This document shows, piece after piece, positions 40,221-51,750 of a DNA stretch of 64,000 nt. The stretch covers positions 744,001-808,000 of the forward strand of contig OZ037847.1 of assembly GCA_964035575.1 (NCBI GenBank). The letters are read 5' to 3'. Source of the DNA: Rhynchopus sp. YZ270_cl-10. Its lineage: Eukaryota > Euglenozoa > Diplonemea > Diplonemida > Diplonemidae. How positions within the stretch are numbered: the stretch's first letter is position 1; every line of letters starts with the position of its first letter. The translations under genes and the position numbers were made by a program. A model generated the notes under the pieces. The model made no database searches and was not told the origin of the DNA. It saw only the letters and a list, made by a program, of their open reading frames with translations.

Positions 40221-40573
40221 GGGAAATAAAGTATACGAAAGGATTTGGCACTTTTAGCGTGACTTATTTATTGTGCAATAACTAACGAGTATGTGTCCTC
40301 ACAGGAAGCTCTCAGGGAAAAAAAAAAAAAAGAGCGTGAAAAAAAAAAAAAAAAAAAAGCTCTCATTACCCTCCCGCCAGCGCTACCGGGTCCCGCGGAC
40401 CCCTAGATAGGCCCGCTGAGGGGCTGGCGGGATTGAGGAGGCTGGAGGGAGGCTAAAAAAGGCTGGACGGTCCCTCCAGCCCTACTACCTACATGTACCA
40501 AAATTTAGCGTGAAATTATCATTAAATAAAATCCCGCTAAAAGTGCCAAATCCTTCGTATACTTTATTTCCCA
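40221..40573. mobile_element. Foldback element with 39-bp TIRs and internal GC hairpins
   Basis: Ends gggaaataaagtatacgaaa... (40221-40259) and its inverse (40535-40573). The interior has two A-runs, a hairpin cccgccagc/gctggcggg (40374-40432) and another ggctggaggga/tccctccagcc (40440-40485). A sub-motif (ttttagcgggrttttattt...gataaytcacgc) is shared with the adjacent palindrome, so the two are probably related. No coding capacity. Confidence 0.75.
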
Positions 40574-41247
40574 GGGGAATAAAAAAAAGGAAAGGAGCTG
40601 GGGGGGGGGTGGTGGTTTTGCTGAAGGATGAAAAGTTTTGTTCGATTTTAGACTGCTATCTCTTAGCTATAGCAGCCACGATTTTTTTTTTTTTTCCCTT
40701 TCCAGGATCCTTAAAAGTGCAAATGGAAGGAGTATGCTTTGGAGGGATGAACGACGAAAAGATTCACAGAAATAAATGAGAGTCCCACAAGGAAGTGACT
40801 TAAACCCCAAGGTCGCTATGGTGAATAGATGGTGCTGTATATCACCAAAGGAGCAATGAAGTAGCCAAGGATGGTTACCTTTTTTTTTGTGATGGAATAC
40901 ATAGCCTCCACCTTCAAAAGAAAACAGCTGAAGGATCTATGTCATCCCGTCAAAGGGAGCTGAAATTATCTACAGTGGGGGGGTTTTTGAATTTGTGATA
41001 AGTACAATGAAAGCACTTTGAAAACCAAACACGGAGTGTCTGGAGACAAAACTACGTCACATACCTTTGATCACAATCGTTTTTTTTTTCCGTTACATTA
41101 AGAAAAAGTTGGTAAAGATAAACCAAAGTCTCTTGTACGTAGTAACTTCTAAAAATTATACACACTGTTGGGGGAAAAAGGAGGAGGAGGAGGAGGAAGG
41201 AATGCCATGATATATCAACTGACATCAATCCTCGTGCTTAGTCACCT
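40574..41247. other. Gene-free stretch
   Basis: AT-rich, with a patch (40630-40745) resembling 6400-6660: gattttagactgct and ggatccttaaaag. It is probably an old copy of another short dispersed repeat. No ORF supported. Confidence 0.5.
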
Positions 41248-41250
41248 TTA

Positions 41251-41567
41251 CTGGGGGGGGGCGAATACAAGACCCCGCCGAATAGAAGACCCCCTTTTTT
41301 TTGGCCGTTTTCATAAAATATATTTTAGAATAGAAGACCCTAGTGGGCTTGCGTGTAGCATACAAGACCCTAGTAGGGTCTTGTATTTAGCATACTGTAA
41401 CAAAATTAATTTTTTACGCTATGCTAAATCCTAAAAGGGTCTTGTATTCAACGGACCATAAAATATTTATCGAATAATTTTATGTTTGAAAACCCCCTAA
41501 AAAAAGCGCTGACATGGTGAATACAAGGGGGGGGTCTTCTATTCGCCCCCCCCCCCCCCCCCCCCAG
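41251..41567. mobile_element. MITE with G/C-run TIRs and TA target duplication
   Basis: TIR CTGGGGGGGGGCGAATACAA and its inverse, flanked by TA (41249-41250, 41568-41569). The interior is made of inverted aagaccct/agggtctt modules. The end architecture (homopolymer G/C, TA duplication) matches the MITE at 18502. The right C run (21) is longer than the left G run (9), which suggests slippage after insertion. Confidence 0.8.
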
Positions 41568-41570
41568 TAA

Positions 41571-44500
41571 CTGAAGCAAGAAAAAGAAAATACAAGAAGA
41601 AACACCCCCACGTTGAATTTGCCTTTTGTCGTTTTTGAAATGCTATGCAGTTCTCATCCGAATGCATGCACACAATTTTAAAAGGCATACTTGGTGTGGC
41701 CGACGTCCCCAAAATAGCAGAAAATAGCAGAAAGTAGTACAAAATAGCACCCTCTTTCAGTCACACCAATAATCGTACGGCAGAATTAGGTTGATTTAAT
41801 CGGCGTGTACATAGGGGACTTGCATGCAAGTGTAGGCTTAGAAAGAAACTGAAATAAAGAAAAATTTATGAGAGGAACCTAAGCCACGTGCTTGGTCACT
41901 GAAAAAAAAGGAAATATGGCGCGAGTATGAGTGGACCCATACACCTGAGAAATAGAAAGAAAGTAAAACTCGTAAGATGAATGACCCCACGTAAATAAAG
42001 CAAAATAAAATGGGGGCGTAGGGAACCTCCTCAATAGCTTTTGCAGGTAATCCTTAATCTCATCGCGTTGCTGGAGGACAAAATTAATGTAACGCATTTT
42101 GTTTTTTTTTTCTAAAAGCAATATCAATGCGTCTCATCTCCATATCTTTCAAAGAAATAGGTGGTATAAAATAAAAGGGAAAATGGTTGGTTCTGTTTTG
42201 CTCTGGTTTTATGTTCGTTCGTTTTTTTTTTTTTTTCCCTTCCCCCTTTGCGTGGAAAGGGGGGGAGTGCGCGACCCTGGCAAATATTGTGAGAGACCCA
42301 ACGGTTCTTGAACCCTGGGTCGGGCTCTCACAGAACACAGTTTGCTATAGGGTATGAATGATGTAGCACATTGCCAACGATCGCTTGATTCCAATGAAAG
42401 CAGATGGATGAGAAGGGGAGGCACGGAGGGAGCTGCAACAACCGAACGCGACAGGGGCTTTGGATAATATGATACATTATATCTGAAAATACGAGAAAAA
42501 CATTGGTCAGATGAACACAACCCAATCATGCTGGTTCACCTTTAATACCCCCACCCTATGATAACACACAGTCCTACAATACCATAAGGGATGGACGGTC
42601 GGGTCGGGAGCCCTAATAGGGGAAAACCCCTAGAGAGCATACAGCTGGCTTACCAAAAGAAAAGAAAAAAACAGAAAACGCCAATTTTATTTTCAAAAAG
42701 AAATATTTTAAGCGTGAGGTTGAGCCCCTTTAACAAAAATTGTGAGATGCACCTAAACATCATGTACGGGTTCTTCTCAGAATAATTTTTTTTTCAGTCA
42801 CCTTGGAAAATGTTAAAAACGGGGTAAAGAAGCCAAACAGCTGTGTCGACTTTGCACAAACCAAACAGTGACAGAAGCTTTTGAGTACATTTCTTGTACA
42901 GAATTGAGCAAAAAAATATGTACTTATACTGACTCCTCCGCGGGGGTGGGTGTGAGAAAGAAGGCGTAGACGCCAAAAATATAAAGAATCAAAAAAAAAA
43001 AAGAGCACACACACGAATTGTATCCAAGACAGCGGTTTCAGATGTTGCTATGAAGTGCGGAGGGAAGAACATGGAAGGGGAGGGAAGGGCTTAGGAGGGG
43101 TCAGAAGGGTACTAAATGCGTCAACGAATCACTTTTTTTTCTCCCACTTTTTTGGCTCTGAGGCACAAAAATCACCGAGAAAATCGTCCAAACCCACCTT
43201 TTGGGAGACCAAAAAATGTGCTGACCTGAGTTATTTTGGCGACTCATAACAACCATTACCTCGAAAAGTTGAAAATTGGACCCCCTTTTTGTGGTTCCTG
43301 GGTAAGGGGGTTTTCAGTTTCTGAGGCCGGATCTCACGTTGGGGAATCTGGACGCCCAAAAGCTTCGAAAACCACATAACTCCACTGACGGACCTCACCG
43401 GAGCGGAAGTGGGGTGGTTTTCGGCATTTTCGAAGAAGTGTGTTACAGGATCCATCCTTTAAAAGGGGGACATGCATTGTTTCGTTGCCTCGATAGTCAC
43501 CCGCCAGAGGTGAGCTTTTTGTTAGTATCCTTGACTCTTCACTAGTTTTCTTTATTCTATGAGGATCTCCTCAGTGCAGTGAACTGTTTGGGACCCCCGC
43601 TCTGCCCAGACGTTATCACGTTCATCACACAAGAAAGAACCCTTTTGACAAACCTTTTTCTTGTGAACAAACCTTTTAAAATTTGCCATGAATAATGGTA
43701 CGTACGTATGATAAATGGTGTACCCCTTGCCTTCGTTTGGGGTTTTGGGTTTGATAGGGATGATGAGGGAGGCAGAGAGACAGAAAGAGCGAATAAAAGG
43801 AAAGAAATTGGACAGGTGTAGGGCTAAACCTTCATAAAAAATATATAACCGCGCCAGCATCAAAAAAAAAAGGGATGAAAAACTGGTTGTGTAGTAGCGA
43901 CACATAAAACTAACAAAATATCGTGACACCGTGAATATGACACTGTGACGTACACGATGACATATTTTTCAAAAGAAATAAAACTAAAAACGCGAGAAAT
44001 ACCATTTGCCTGTTAAAATACTGAGGGGGTTGAGCCAGGACAAAAGGGGAGGTGGATGAAATAGCTTATTATTACAGCACGACACTGCCATACTCCTGTA
44101 ATACTTTCTCCCCTCCCCTCCTTCTCGTACCATGTGCCCATGTCAACGTCAACTGACAAGGACTCTCTCTTTTCTTCCTTTGCTTCACAACCTTATAGGA
44201 ATTTGAGAAACACTGTTGTTATTTCCTCCACCCCACAAATTCTGAGTTCTTTTTTTAAAACCGAATTTTTGGGCTCCAAGGGGAGAGAACAAAATTTTAT
44301 TTTATTTCGGAATGTAGAGGCCTCTCGTTTGTACCTGGTGTGGGATTCAGAGATTGATAGATCCCAAATGGTATCCCAAAGCACGGTACAAGTATTTTCA
44401 TCATATGCAATCAATAAATTGATAGTATATGATGAAAATTACAAGAAAGAACCTCACCCTCAGAATACAGTTCTTGGGTTAAGCTTTCCCACCCTTCCCA

Positions 44501-45866
44501 CCCACCCCACATACAAAGTCCGATTGACGTTCTGAAAGAGGATGTACCTATTACCCGAGGAAAAACTATAGTAAACTAGGGACCCCCTCATGCTCTCAAA
44601 GTCAAGGATATGGACCGGGTTCCGTCCATTTCCTCAATAAGCTGCTTCTGGGGGTGCTGATAGACGTGTGTACCCTCAGAAACGTTGGCGGGTGATTTTT
44701 TTCGGTTGTAAACAAAGTTTTGGTAAAATAGTTATAAATACAAATCCCTCTCGTGACAGTACCTACAAAAAAAGAAGATGTTCGTCATAAATGCAGAACT
44801 CTAACCCGTGACAACGTGACGGGATAGTGGTGGGATAATAGGTACACCCCCCAAAGGGGGGGAAATCGAATTTATTTCAATCCAACTTATAAAAGAAAAG
44901 GTTCAAAATCCGGATGTTTAGACTGGACTAAATAATATGTACGTCCCTTCATTTGCCTTAAAATACGGACACTGGATGCTATTTTTCTTTTAAGCAACAT
45001 CCTGGGCCAGGTAGAGAATAGTGAGGGGAAAGAGAAGTGCACAATGTGCATTTAACAAAGACCACTGTGGCATTGATACAAACCCTCAAGGGTTTTCTAG
45101 AAGGAAAAAGAAAAAAAAAAGGAAAGAAAAGAAAATAAAAAACGACGAGTTGTGCACTGTGACGCAGACGCATGGCCCTCAACTGCTCACAGATCATTGA
45201 AAGGGTTGAAACGTCTCCCGAATACGCTCATTCGTGAAATGAGACTTCCGTGAGGGCCACGCTTCCTCCCGACAATGGATTTGTTTCCTCTGAAGAAGGG
45301 GGATGAAGCGTAAGGTATGGCGACTTCGTAAACACAAATATCAACAACAGACTTCCCCGAGCAGAGGGAGAAAAGAATGGCAGTGGCAGCCAAACAACCT
45401 CGTGGTCAAATAAATGTTGGGAGGGGGGGGAAAGCACACACAGTTCGCTAAATAGTGCTATTCTTCTCCCGCTCTATTAGCCGTGCTGCTTTCATACACA
45501 TAATTCGCGTGGCTTCGCATGTTGTTTTAGTTTCAATTCGGGGTATAGATAAAGTGCAATCCACAGCGAAGGGGACTACAAAAGGGTTTATTGTTTAGAC
45601 ATATTCTCACACGCAAAGTGCAGTGGCCCCTGCAGGGAGGCCTGGCTTTGTGCTTGACAGATGGTCGAATGCCTATGTAAAAATATATTTGCCCTGTAAA
45701 AAAATACAGACGCGCACCGAACAGATAAAAATGTTGGAAAATGAATGACAGACGAAACAGCCTTTCCAGAGCAAAGCTATGATTCCATAAAAAGGCAATA
45801 AATTATCAAGAAGAAAAGCAAAAGCAAACGTTGAACGAAAGCACCTCCTGCGCGCATCACAAGCCT
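41571..45866. other. 4.3-kb gene-free spacer
   Basis: AT-rich with many short ORFs that lack domain signal. Holds a box-B-like hairpin (about 42284-42326), a 21-bp-arm hairpin at 44394-44440 (attttcatcatat...) and a short family A remnant (44728-44760). The 133-codon plus-strand ORF at 44134-44535 has no recognisable feature and is not called. Confidence 0.55.
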
Positions 45867-48800
45867 TTAACGAAACCGTGCAGGCACTGGCGGTAAGGTG
45901 GGCACATTTGAGCGAATGGGGGTGACAAACGTTTCGTTTCGTGCATTCATCTTCAACTCGTCTTGTGGCGCACGTGAAAAATTCACTCGAACACGGTAAC
46001 CCTCGGACAGTGATTCGTAGCACACCCCTTTCAGAATCCTCTGATGGTTTGTGCAAAGAAGAGACGGTGGCTGTAGCGAGATGTCTGCCACAACCCTCTG
46101 GAAATACTCTTTGGATGCATTTTTGAACAGCGACCCGAACAGCGAGGCTGCAGCCCTAGCGTCGTTGGGCTCACCCAGGGATGCCCCAGCATCGCTCCTC
46201 CCGCTGGCGGTGAGGAGGGGGCACTGCATCGCGTCGTTGCCGTCACCCCACACACTCATCAAGGCCTTCAACCCCTCGGTGCTGACCTGGTACACTGCAA
46301 CAGTGCGCGACTCCTTCGTGTAGAACCATTTATCCGCAAGGAAGAGGCACTCCGCCACATGCTGTGTGTCGTTGCGCTCCAAAGCATTGCTCTCCCGTGT
46401 GGCGTCTGCGAAGAGCGCATAGAAGCCCGCCTCCTCAGCGTACTCGGCTGCTGCCTCTGCAACAATGAGCGGTGTGCCGAGGGAGGTGGTGTACCTTTGC
46501 TTCGACGTACCCACGTTGCCATGCAAGAAGTCGCCTGTGGCAATGCCAAGACGCATGATGCTTTGTGTGCGCGTCTCAAGGTACTCAGCCAAGCGGAGTG
46601 CAGAGGTCACGTGTTGGCGGCAGCGCTTCGAGGTATTGAAGGTAATCAGCACTTCGGAGGCAACAACTGCTGCAATCTGCCCGTCAAACGAGATGGCTGC
46701 CTCTGCTGCACAGCGTACGATCAGGTTGAAGTCGTCGTACACTGTGTCGTATGAGATTTTGGTGTTCAATTTGCACACTGCCACCGTCCCGCTGGCCTTC
46801 ATGAGGAACAGCTCCGTCTTTTTCAAGGTGGAACCAATACCTAGTCTGCTTCCACTGCTTGCAACACTACGGTCGTCACTGGCATTCTCTTTATCTATTT
46901 GAGTATCGGCATCTTCAACTGGTGTGCAGTCTGTGTGCGAAACGCTGAAACGGCATTGCAATGATTTAGGAGCCAGCAGAAACAGTTCGTGGCCGGGGCC
47001 TAAACCGCGCAGCTCTTGTGGGCCTAAAGGATGAAGAACAGGAGAATGTTGGATGTCGGTCCATCCGTTCTTGCGTCCCTCAATGATTGCTGTCATGTCA
47101 CGACTGATGCAGATGGTGCCGCCCTTTGCTTTGGCTTCAACGCGCGACGCCTTGTTCACAGTGCTTCCACGGTAGTCTACTCGTCCAGTGATGGGATTCT
47201 CTTCTGCAATAGTGCTACCATGATGCAGCCCTATCCGCACGACAAGACCTGCCGCAGGAAGGCGCAGGCGTTCCGGCCACTTCGCTTGCTTGAAGCGGTG
47301 CTGGATCTCCAGTGCTGTTCGGATTGCAAGGACAGGGTCTTTGAACGTGAGCATGAAGGAGTCGCCGATGGTCTTGACTTCGTAGCCGTTGTACTCACGG
47401 TACACTGCACGGATGATTGCGTTGTGCTGCTCGATTGCGGCGTTCATGTCTTGTGCAGACCGTTTCCACAGTTTCGTGCTGCCTTGGATGTCTGTGAACA
47501 TGACAGTAACATCCCCTGTTGGAGGTGATACTCTCTTTGACGCTGCACCGGGATCACCTGCAGGCAAAGACGTATTCGAACCTAGAACAGCCTCCGGAAC
47601 GTAAGCTTTGTATTCCAGCAGATTACGAGCCATCATCAGGAAGTTAGCTTGCATTTCCCGCATCTCGTAAAACATAGAAGAAGCTTTCACGTTCTTAGTA
47701 GTGTTGATGAAATTCATCTGTGCAACGTTTGCCATCTCATCTTGCATGACAAGCAACGCCTTCAAGACGAAATGAGTCGCCAATACACTCAAGACAACAA
47801 GAACCACTGCCAACCCGACGATAAAGAAGCGCGACTGCAGACGCGTCCGGTTCACTTCGTCAGACACCTTCTCCCTCTCCACTAACGTAGAGGCGGCGGC
47901 GGCTCTGGAGGCAAGAGACACATTCCTCATGACGTGTTCCTCGCTCAGTGAGACAGTCATCCACCAGTCCAGGCCGTGTCCATCCTGAATCCTGCGCACA
48001 TTGACGTAATGACCTTCTTGGACATGGGTTTCGTTGATCCGAGACATGAACATATCATCTGCAGAGTCGGTGAAGTCAGTTGGCACTGTTGGGCGAACAA
48101 TCCGCAAAGCACGTTCCGCTTGTTGCTGCGAAAAATGTGCATACGAACCTGGAGTCCGCTGTATGGCCTGCGCCACACCACGGATGATGGGGTCGTCTGC
48201 ATGCACATCCTGCATCATGAGAGAGTGCGTCTTGTTCACTTGGAAGAAATCGTCAAACCGAACTTTCTTCTCCACACCGAGCCCATGCGAAACACCTGTG
48301 AGGACACCGACCTGCTGCAAGGAGTCGAGCACGTCCTGTGGATACCCAGTCCTCTTTGTCATCTCAGTCACCATCCAGCTGCTAGCTATAGAAGTGTAGA
48401 TACGTGTGTCAGCCCCGGTGGCTTCATGGGTCTTGCTTGCGAGCTCTGCGAGAAAGGTTTGCACGTTCGCCAAACTCACAATAATCATTGTCTGCACAGA
48501 CCCCACAGAATTCGTGGGATCTTCCATCCTGCTGACAACAAATGTGCCGAGGAAATCGCCGAAGATCTCCAGAACACCCCACTTCACATCACCGTACTCC
48601 CAAAGGCTGCCTGGTCCGATAGTACCCCGTGCCAGTTCGTTTGCAATCGCTTTAGATCCGGCGGGGAGCCACAGGGTCGGAGCTGAGCGATTCATGTCTG
48701 CAGTGATGGGCATGGCGGGGCCGTATTCAATGTGAGTCGCGTTGTCTTCATGTTGAAGGACCAGGGCAACGCCCCCAGGAACGTCGGGTCGTAGCTGACA

Positions 48801-49307
48801 AGATGCAGAAGCGTCCTCGGCTGTAAAGGAAGCGCCAAGGATGTTGACGGAATTAGCCCTCACGACTGTGACCAGCTGGCTCCATACGTATCCCATCTGT
48901 CTGTGCGTCCACGTTCCGTCCTTACGTGAGTTGCGTTCGACCGTATCGGCCACAAGGTTGAGACGTTCAGCTTCCACAACAGCGCGCTGTAGAAAAGCAT
49001 ACACTGCACTCTCTGAAGCGCTGCTGGAAATGAACAACAACTGCGCAACTATGGAATCAAGTGCATCCGTGGACGAGCCGAAGCACGTTGTCAAAGTATC
49101 ACTGCTGTGGTCGCGCGTGTCACCAAGTGCAACATCACATGATACCTCTGACAGGGCCCCTGTTCCGACGCCGGTCACAACAATTATGAGTAAACACATC
49201 CCCGCAATCGTGCCACGCACAGACACAATTGTTTGCATAATCCACTGCTTCATGCCCCTGCCGCCTTTCTCGGTGGAGTTGATAGCTTCGACATTAATTT
49301 CCTCCAT
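45867..49307 (-). CDS. Membrane class III adenylate/guanylate cyclase B, two cyclase domains
   Basis: 1146 residues from the ATG at 49307, chosen over 49400 because the extra 31 residues are low-complexity and AACAG lies 20 nt upstream of this ATG. Same plan as cyclase A: helix 1 about 27-50, ectodomain, helix 2 about 492-515, C1 near 595-750 (VTVMFTDIQGSTKLW, VKTIGDSFM, VDYRGSTVNKASR) with both metal Asp residues and the adenine-type Lys, and a metal-less C2 (IATGDFLHGNVGTSKQRYT). The ectodomains of A and B are strongly diverged, so they probably sense different cues. By contrast, parts of C1 and C2 are almost identical in DNA. The C-terminal tail ends in a Pro-rich run (VPTLPPVPARFR). Confidence 0.9.
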   Translation of the reverse strand: MEEINVEAINSTEKGGRGMKQWIMQTIVSVRGTIAGMCLLIIVVTGVGTGALSEVSCDVALGDTRDHSSDTLTTCFGSSTDALDSIVAQLLFISSSASESAVYAFLQRAVVEAERLNLVADTVERNSRKDGTWTHRQMGYVWSQLVTVVRANSVNILGASFTAEDASASCQLRPDVPGGVALVLQHEDNATHIEYGPAMPITADMNRSAPTLWLPAGSKAIANELARGTIGPGSLWEYGDVKWGVLEIFGDFLGTFVVSRMEDPTNSVGSVQTMIIVSLANVQTFLAELASKTHEATGADTRIYTSIASSWMVTEMTKRTGYPQDVLDSLQQVGVLTGVSHGLGVEKKVRFDDFFQVNKTHSLMMQDVHADDPIIRGVAQAIQRTPGSYAHFSQQQAERALRIVRPTVPTDFTDSADDMFMSRINETHVQEGHYVNVRRIQDGHGLDWWMTVSLSEEHVMRNVSLASRAAAASTLVEREKVSDEVNRTRLQSRFFIVGLAVVLVVLSVLATHFVLKALLVMQDEMANVAQMNFINTTKNVKASSMFYEMREMQANFLMMARNLLEYKAYVPEAVLGSNTSLPAGDPGAASKRVSPPTGDVTVMFTDIQGSTKLWKRSAQDMNAAIEQHNAIIRAVYREYNGYEVKTIGDSFMLTFKDPVLAIRTALEIQHRFKQAKWPERLRLPAAGLVVRIGLHHGSTIAEENPITGRVDYRGSTVNKASRVEAKAKGGTICISRDMTAIIEGRKNGWTDIQHSPVLHPLGPQELRGLGPGHELFLLAPKSLQCRFSVSHTDCTPVEDADTQIDKENASDDRSVASSGSRLGIGSTLKKTELFLMKASGTVAVCKLNTKISYDTVYDDFNLIVRCAAEAAISFDGQIAAVVASEVLITFNTSKRCRQHVTSALRLAEYLETRTQSIMRLGIATGDFLHGNVGTSKQRYTTSLGTPLIVAEAAAEYAEEAGFYALFADATRESNALERNDTQHVAECLFLADKWFYTKESRTVAVYQVSTEGLKALMSVWGDGNDAMQCPLLTASGRSDAGASLGEPNDARAAASLFGSLFKNASKEYFQRVVADISLQPPSLLCTNHQRILKGVCYESLSEGYRVRVNFSRAPQDELKMNARNETFVTPIRSNVPTLPPVPARFR

Positions 49308-49550
49308 CGTGTTTGTGTACGTCACGACTGTTATTTGTTGTGTGAAGAAAAGAGATAAGGTAGGTGGGTATGTAAGTAGTATGGGGAAGGGGCGGGCCAC
49401 TTTTACTTTGCATCTAGAATTACACTCTTATCTATGAAGTGGATGTGGGGTGGTGTACTGGTGATATCCTACGTGGTCGAAGATATCAGACGGAACCTTC
49501 CTCGCGGAGCTAGGCAGCAGTAGAGAAAAAAGGTGGCACGTGTTCTATTG

Positions 49551-51557
49551 TTACTTCGCCAACTGACCTCTCGGGTGTGCCACAGGGAATAACAAGGGGC
49601 TCATGGTACCGTGGGCGTTGTTTCGCACGGGGGATACTTGATAGCTGTCTGCGACTGACGCAGAATATCCAATTGGTTGTGAAGGAAAGTTTGGATACGC
49701 GTCCAAAGGGGGGCTGAAGGCCATGGATGGCTCCCTTGCTCGTGGTGTTATTGTTGTTTGAGTCTCCGGCGGTTGGGGCGAAGTGCGTGCCAGTGGTGAC
49801 GCAGGTTTCATCAGTGTCGGCTGCGGATGCGTGAAAGGGGGAGGAGGGCTGTGGGTGTGGGTTGAATGAACAACAGGGTTGACAGGGTGCACCCTCGGAG
49901 GCCCGTTCGTGACGAACTGCATTTCATCAGGTGCCCTGAGTCTCTCTTCTCCATCAGGGAGGCGCACCCACCAACACTGTCGCTTCAGGAACGTTCCATC
50001 CGTACCCCGGTAAGGCTCGATAAGAGTCGCCTTCCCTTCTGTGACAGTGACTGACATGCCTGATGATAGGTGTAACGACTCGCTGCGGATCTGCCTTTCA
50101 TCGAACTGCCTCTGTACGTCTGTCATGCGCGCCCCGAATTCGTGTTCTTTCTCAGCCAATCTCTGACTAAAATAAGCAGCCTCCTCTGCCAGACGTTGTC
50201 TCAGCTCACCTGTCTCGTTCTGCAGACCAAACACTTCCTGCTGGTAACGATGAACTTCGCGCTCAAGCTCTAACACTTGTTGTGCCCTTTCCGAAGCATG
50301 CTGGCGGTCTTGCGCAGCCTCAGCTTGTGCCACAGCCAATGTCTCCATGCTCTGTGCCTGGCTCCTCACCTGTGCTTCGAGTTGCTCGCACCTTCTCTCA
50401 CGTTCAAGCAGCTGGCGCATTGTATCGTCGTGTGCTTCCTTGATGCGGATGTGCTCTCTGTCAAGCTCTTCAAAGCGCTGTGGGAACTGATGCAGTCTCT
50501 GCACCTCATTCTCCAACTCACGCACACGTTGCTCCGCATACTCCAGACGGCGCTTTTCCGTCTCCAGCACTTCACAGCGCCGCTCTCGCTCTGCATGCTT
50601 AAGACGCATATCATGCACCTCAGCCTCAAGAGCTTCGCTGCGTCGGATGTGCTCCTCCATTGCACGGCGCGACTCACCTTCGCTACGGTCTTTGTCGCGC
50701 AGCAGCTGCGACAGGCGCGTCACTTCCGCTTCTTGGAAACTGCGCTCATCGCCACCTCGTGGCGAGTACGGAATGTTCATTGTGGCAGGGACAGGGACAG
50801 GAGCAGGAGCAGGAGCAGCAGGGCCCACTGTAGCGCGCGAGAGAGCAGCATGTATCGTATCAAGGTGGTGTCGTGCGTCAACAAGCGCTGCATTGACATG
50901 ACTGTGATCTTTCACTGGGGAAAGTGATCCCCGAGCCGGCCGCGCACGTGGCGAATGAGTGGCGTACGTCGGCTGCGGATGCACTCCCGGTTGTGCTGGC
51001 GTATGTGGAGGTGGATGCGCGGGGTGTGGAACTGGGGGCTGGGGGTGCGCCGTCGCTGCACCGACTGGAGCAAGATCCGCTTCTGTGAGACGGACAAAGG
51101 CTCTGGGGAAGTGGATGCAATACGGCCACTGCACTGAGGTGTCGGTGTCGTACTCGACCACCATCCCCACATCACCTATGCTGAGCACGTCACCGTCTGG
51201 CCACTCCACGCGCCCCACAAAGCGCCCCCCTCCGACGTACTGCACCTTCTTCCCCACAACAAATGTGTAGCCCGGTGGAGGAAGGTGTCGTCTTTGCTGA
51301 CCGCCAACATAGTTTGGTGAGTTATACTGCGACCCTGTATGACCAGGCGAACACTGCACACTGCTACCGAGCTTAGGAGACCGACGCTGGGGGGATGTAA
51401 ACGGCTTGATACTCCCTGTTGCAGTGCCTCGCGAAGGCGACCGTTGTATCGAAGCAGAGATCACTGCAGATGAAGTCACCGCAAATCCTGGTGACCCTGA
51501 CCTCGCCATCGGAGCTCCCGATGCTACAAAATTTCCAACCATCACATCCTCTTTCAT
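49551..51557 (-). CDS. Coiled-coil protein with two small beta (SH3/Tudor-like) modules
   Basis: 668 residues. The N-terminus is Ser/Pro-rich. A compact beta-rich module lies near 75-150 (FVVGKKVQYVGGG, RVEWPDGDVLSIGDVGMVVEYD). A Pro/His-rich linker is followed by a long heptad coiled coil (about 265-490, rich in Glu/Arg/Gln/Leu), a second beta-rich module near 495-560 (GMSVTVTEGKATLIEPY, CWWVRLPDGEERLRAPDEM) and a Pro-rich tail. Both modules look like variants of the same fold, with V-W/R-x-PDG cores. A structural role in the cytoskeleton or flagellum is likely but inferred. Start at 51557 preferred over 51611: an AACAG acceptor sits 1 nt upstream. Confidence 0.75.
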   Translation of the reverse strand: MKEDVMVGNFVASGAPMARSGSPGFAVTSSAVISASIQRSPSRGTATGSIKPFTSPQRRSPKLGSSVQCSPGHTGSQYNSPNYVGGQQRRHLPPPGYTFVVGKKVQYVGGGRFVGRVEWPDGDVLSIGDVGMVVEYDTDTSVQWPYCIHFPRAFVRLTEADLAPVGAATAHPQPPVPHPAHPPPHTPAQPGVHPQPTYATHSPRARPARGSLSPVKDHSHVNAALVDARHHLDTIHAALSRATVGPAAPAPAPVPVPATMNIPYSPRGGDERSFQEAEVTRLSQLLRDKDRSEGESRRAMEEHIRRSEALEAEVHDMRLKHAERERRCEVLETEKRRLEYAEQRVRELENEVQRLHQFPQRFEELDREHIRIKEAHDDTMRQLLERERRCEQLEAQVRSQAQSMETLAVAQAEAAQDRQHASERAQQVLELEREVHRYQQEVFGLQNETGELRQRLAEEAAYFSQRLAEKEHEFGARMTDVQRQFDERQIRSESLHLSSGMSVTVTEGKATLIEPYRGTDGTFLKRQCWWVRLPDGEERLRAPDEMQFVTNGPPRVHPVNPVVHSTHTHSPPPPFTHPQPTLMKPASPLARTSPQPPETQTTITPRAREPSMAFSPPLDAYPNFPSQPIGYSASVADSYQVSPVRNNAHGTMSPLLFPVAHPRGQLAK

Positions 51558-51750
51558 CCTGTTTGGTTGTGGGTGTTGTGGGTGGGAAGTAGAGGAAAAG
51601 GTGCACCACAAATACTCTCGTTTTCTTTTTCCTTTTTTCTATTTTGAAACCTTCGTCGTACCATTGTACCACAATGCTCTTCACTACTGTATCGATCGTC
51701 TAGGGCTGCACTCAACCCTCAGAAAACTACTTCGTTGCCAACACAACGCA

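Noticed and set aside
44134-44535. 133-codon plus-strand ORF
   Set aside because: No recognisable domain, opposite strand, overlaps a hairpin and AT-rich DNA.
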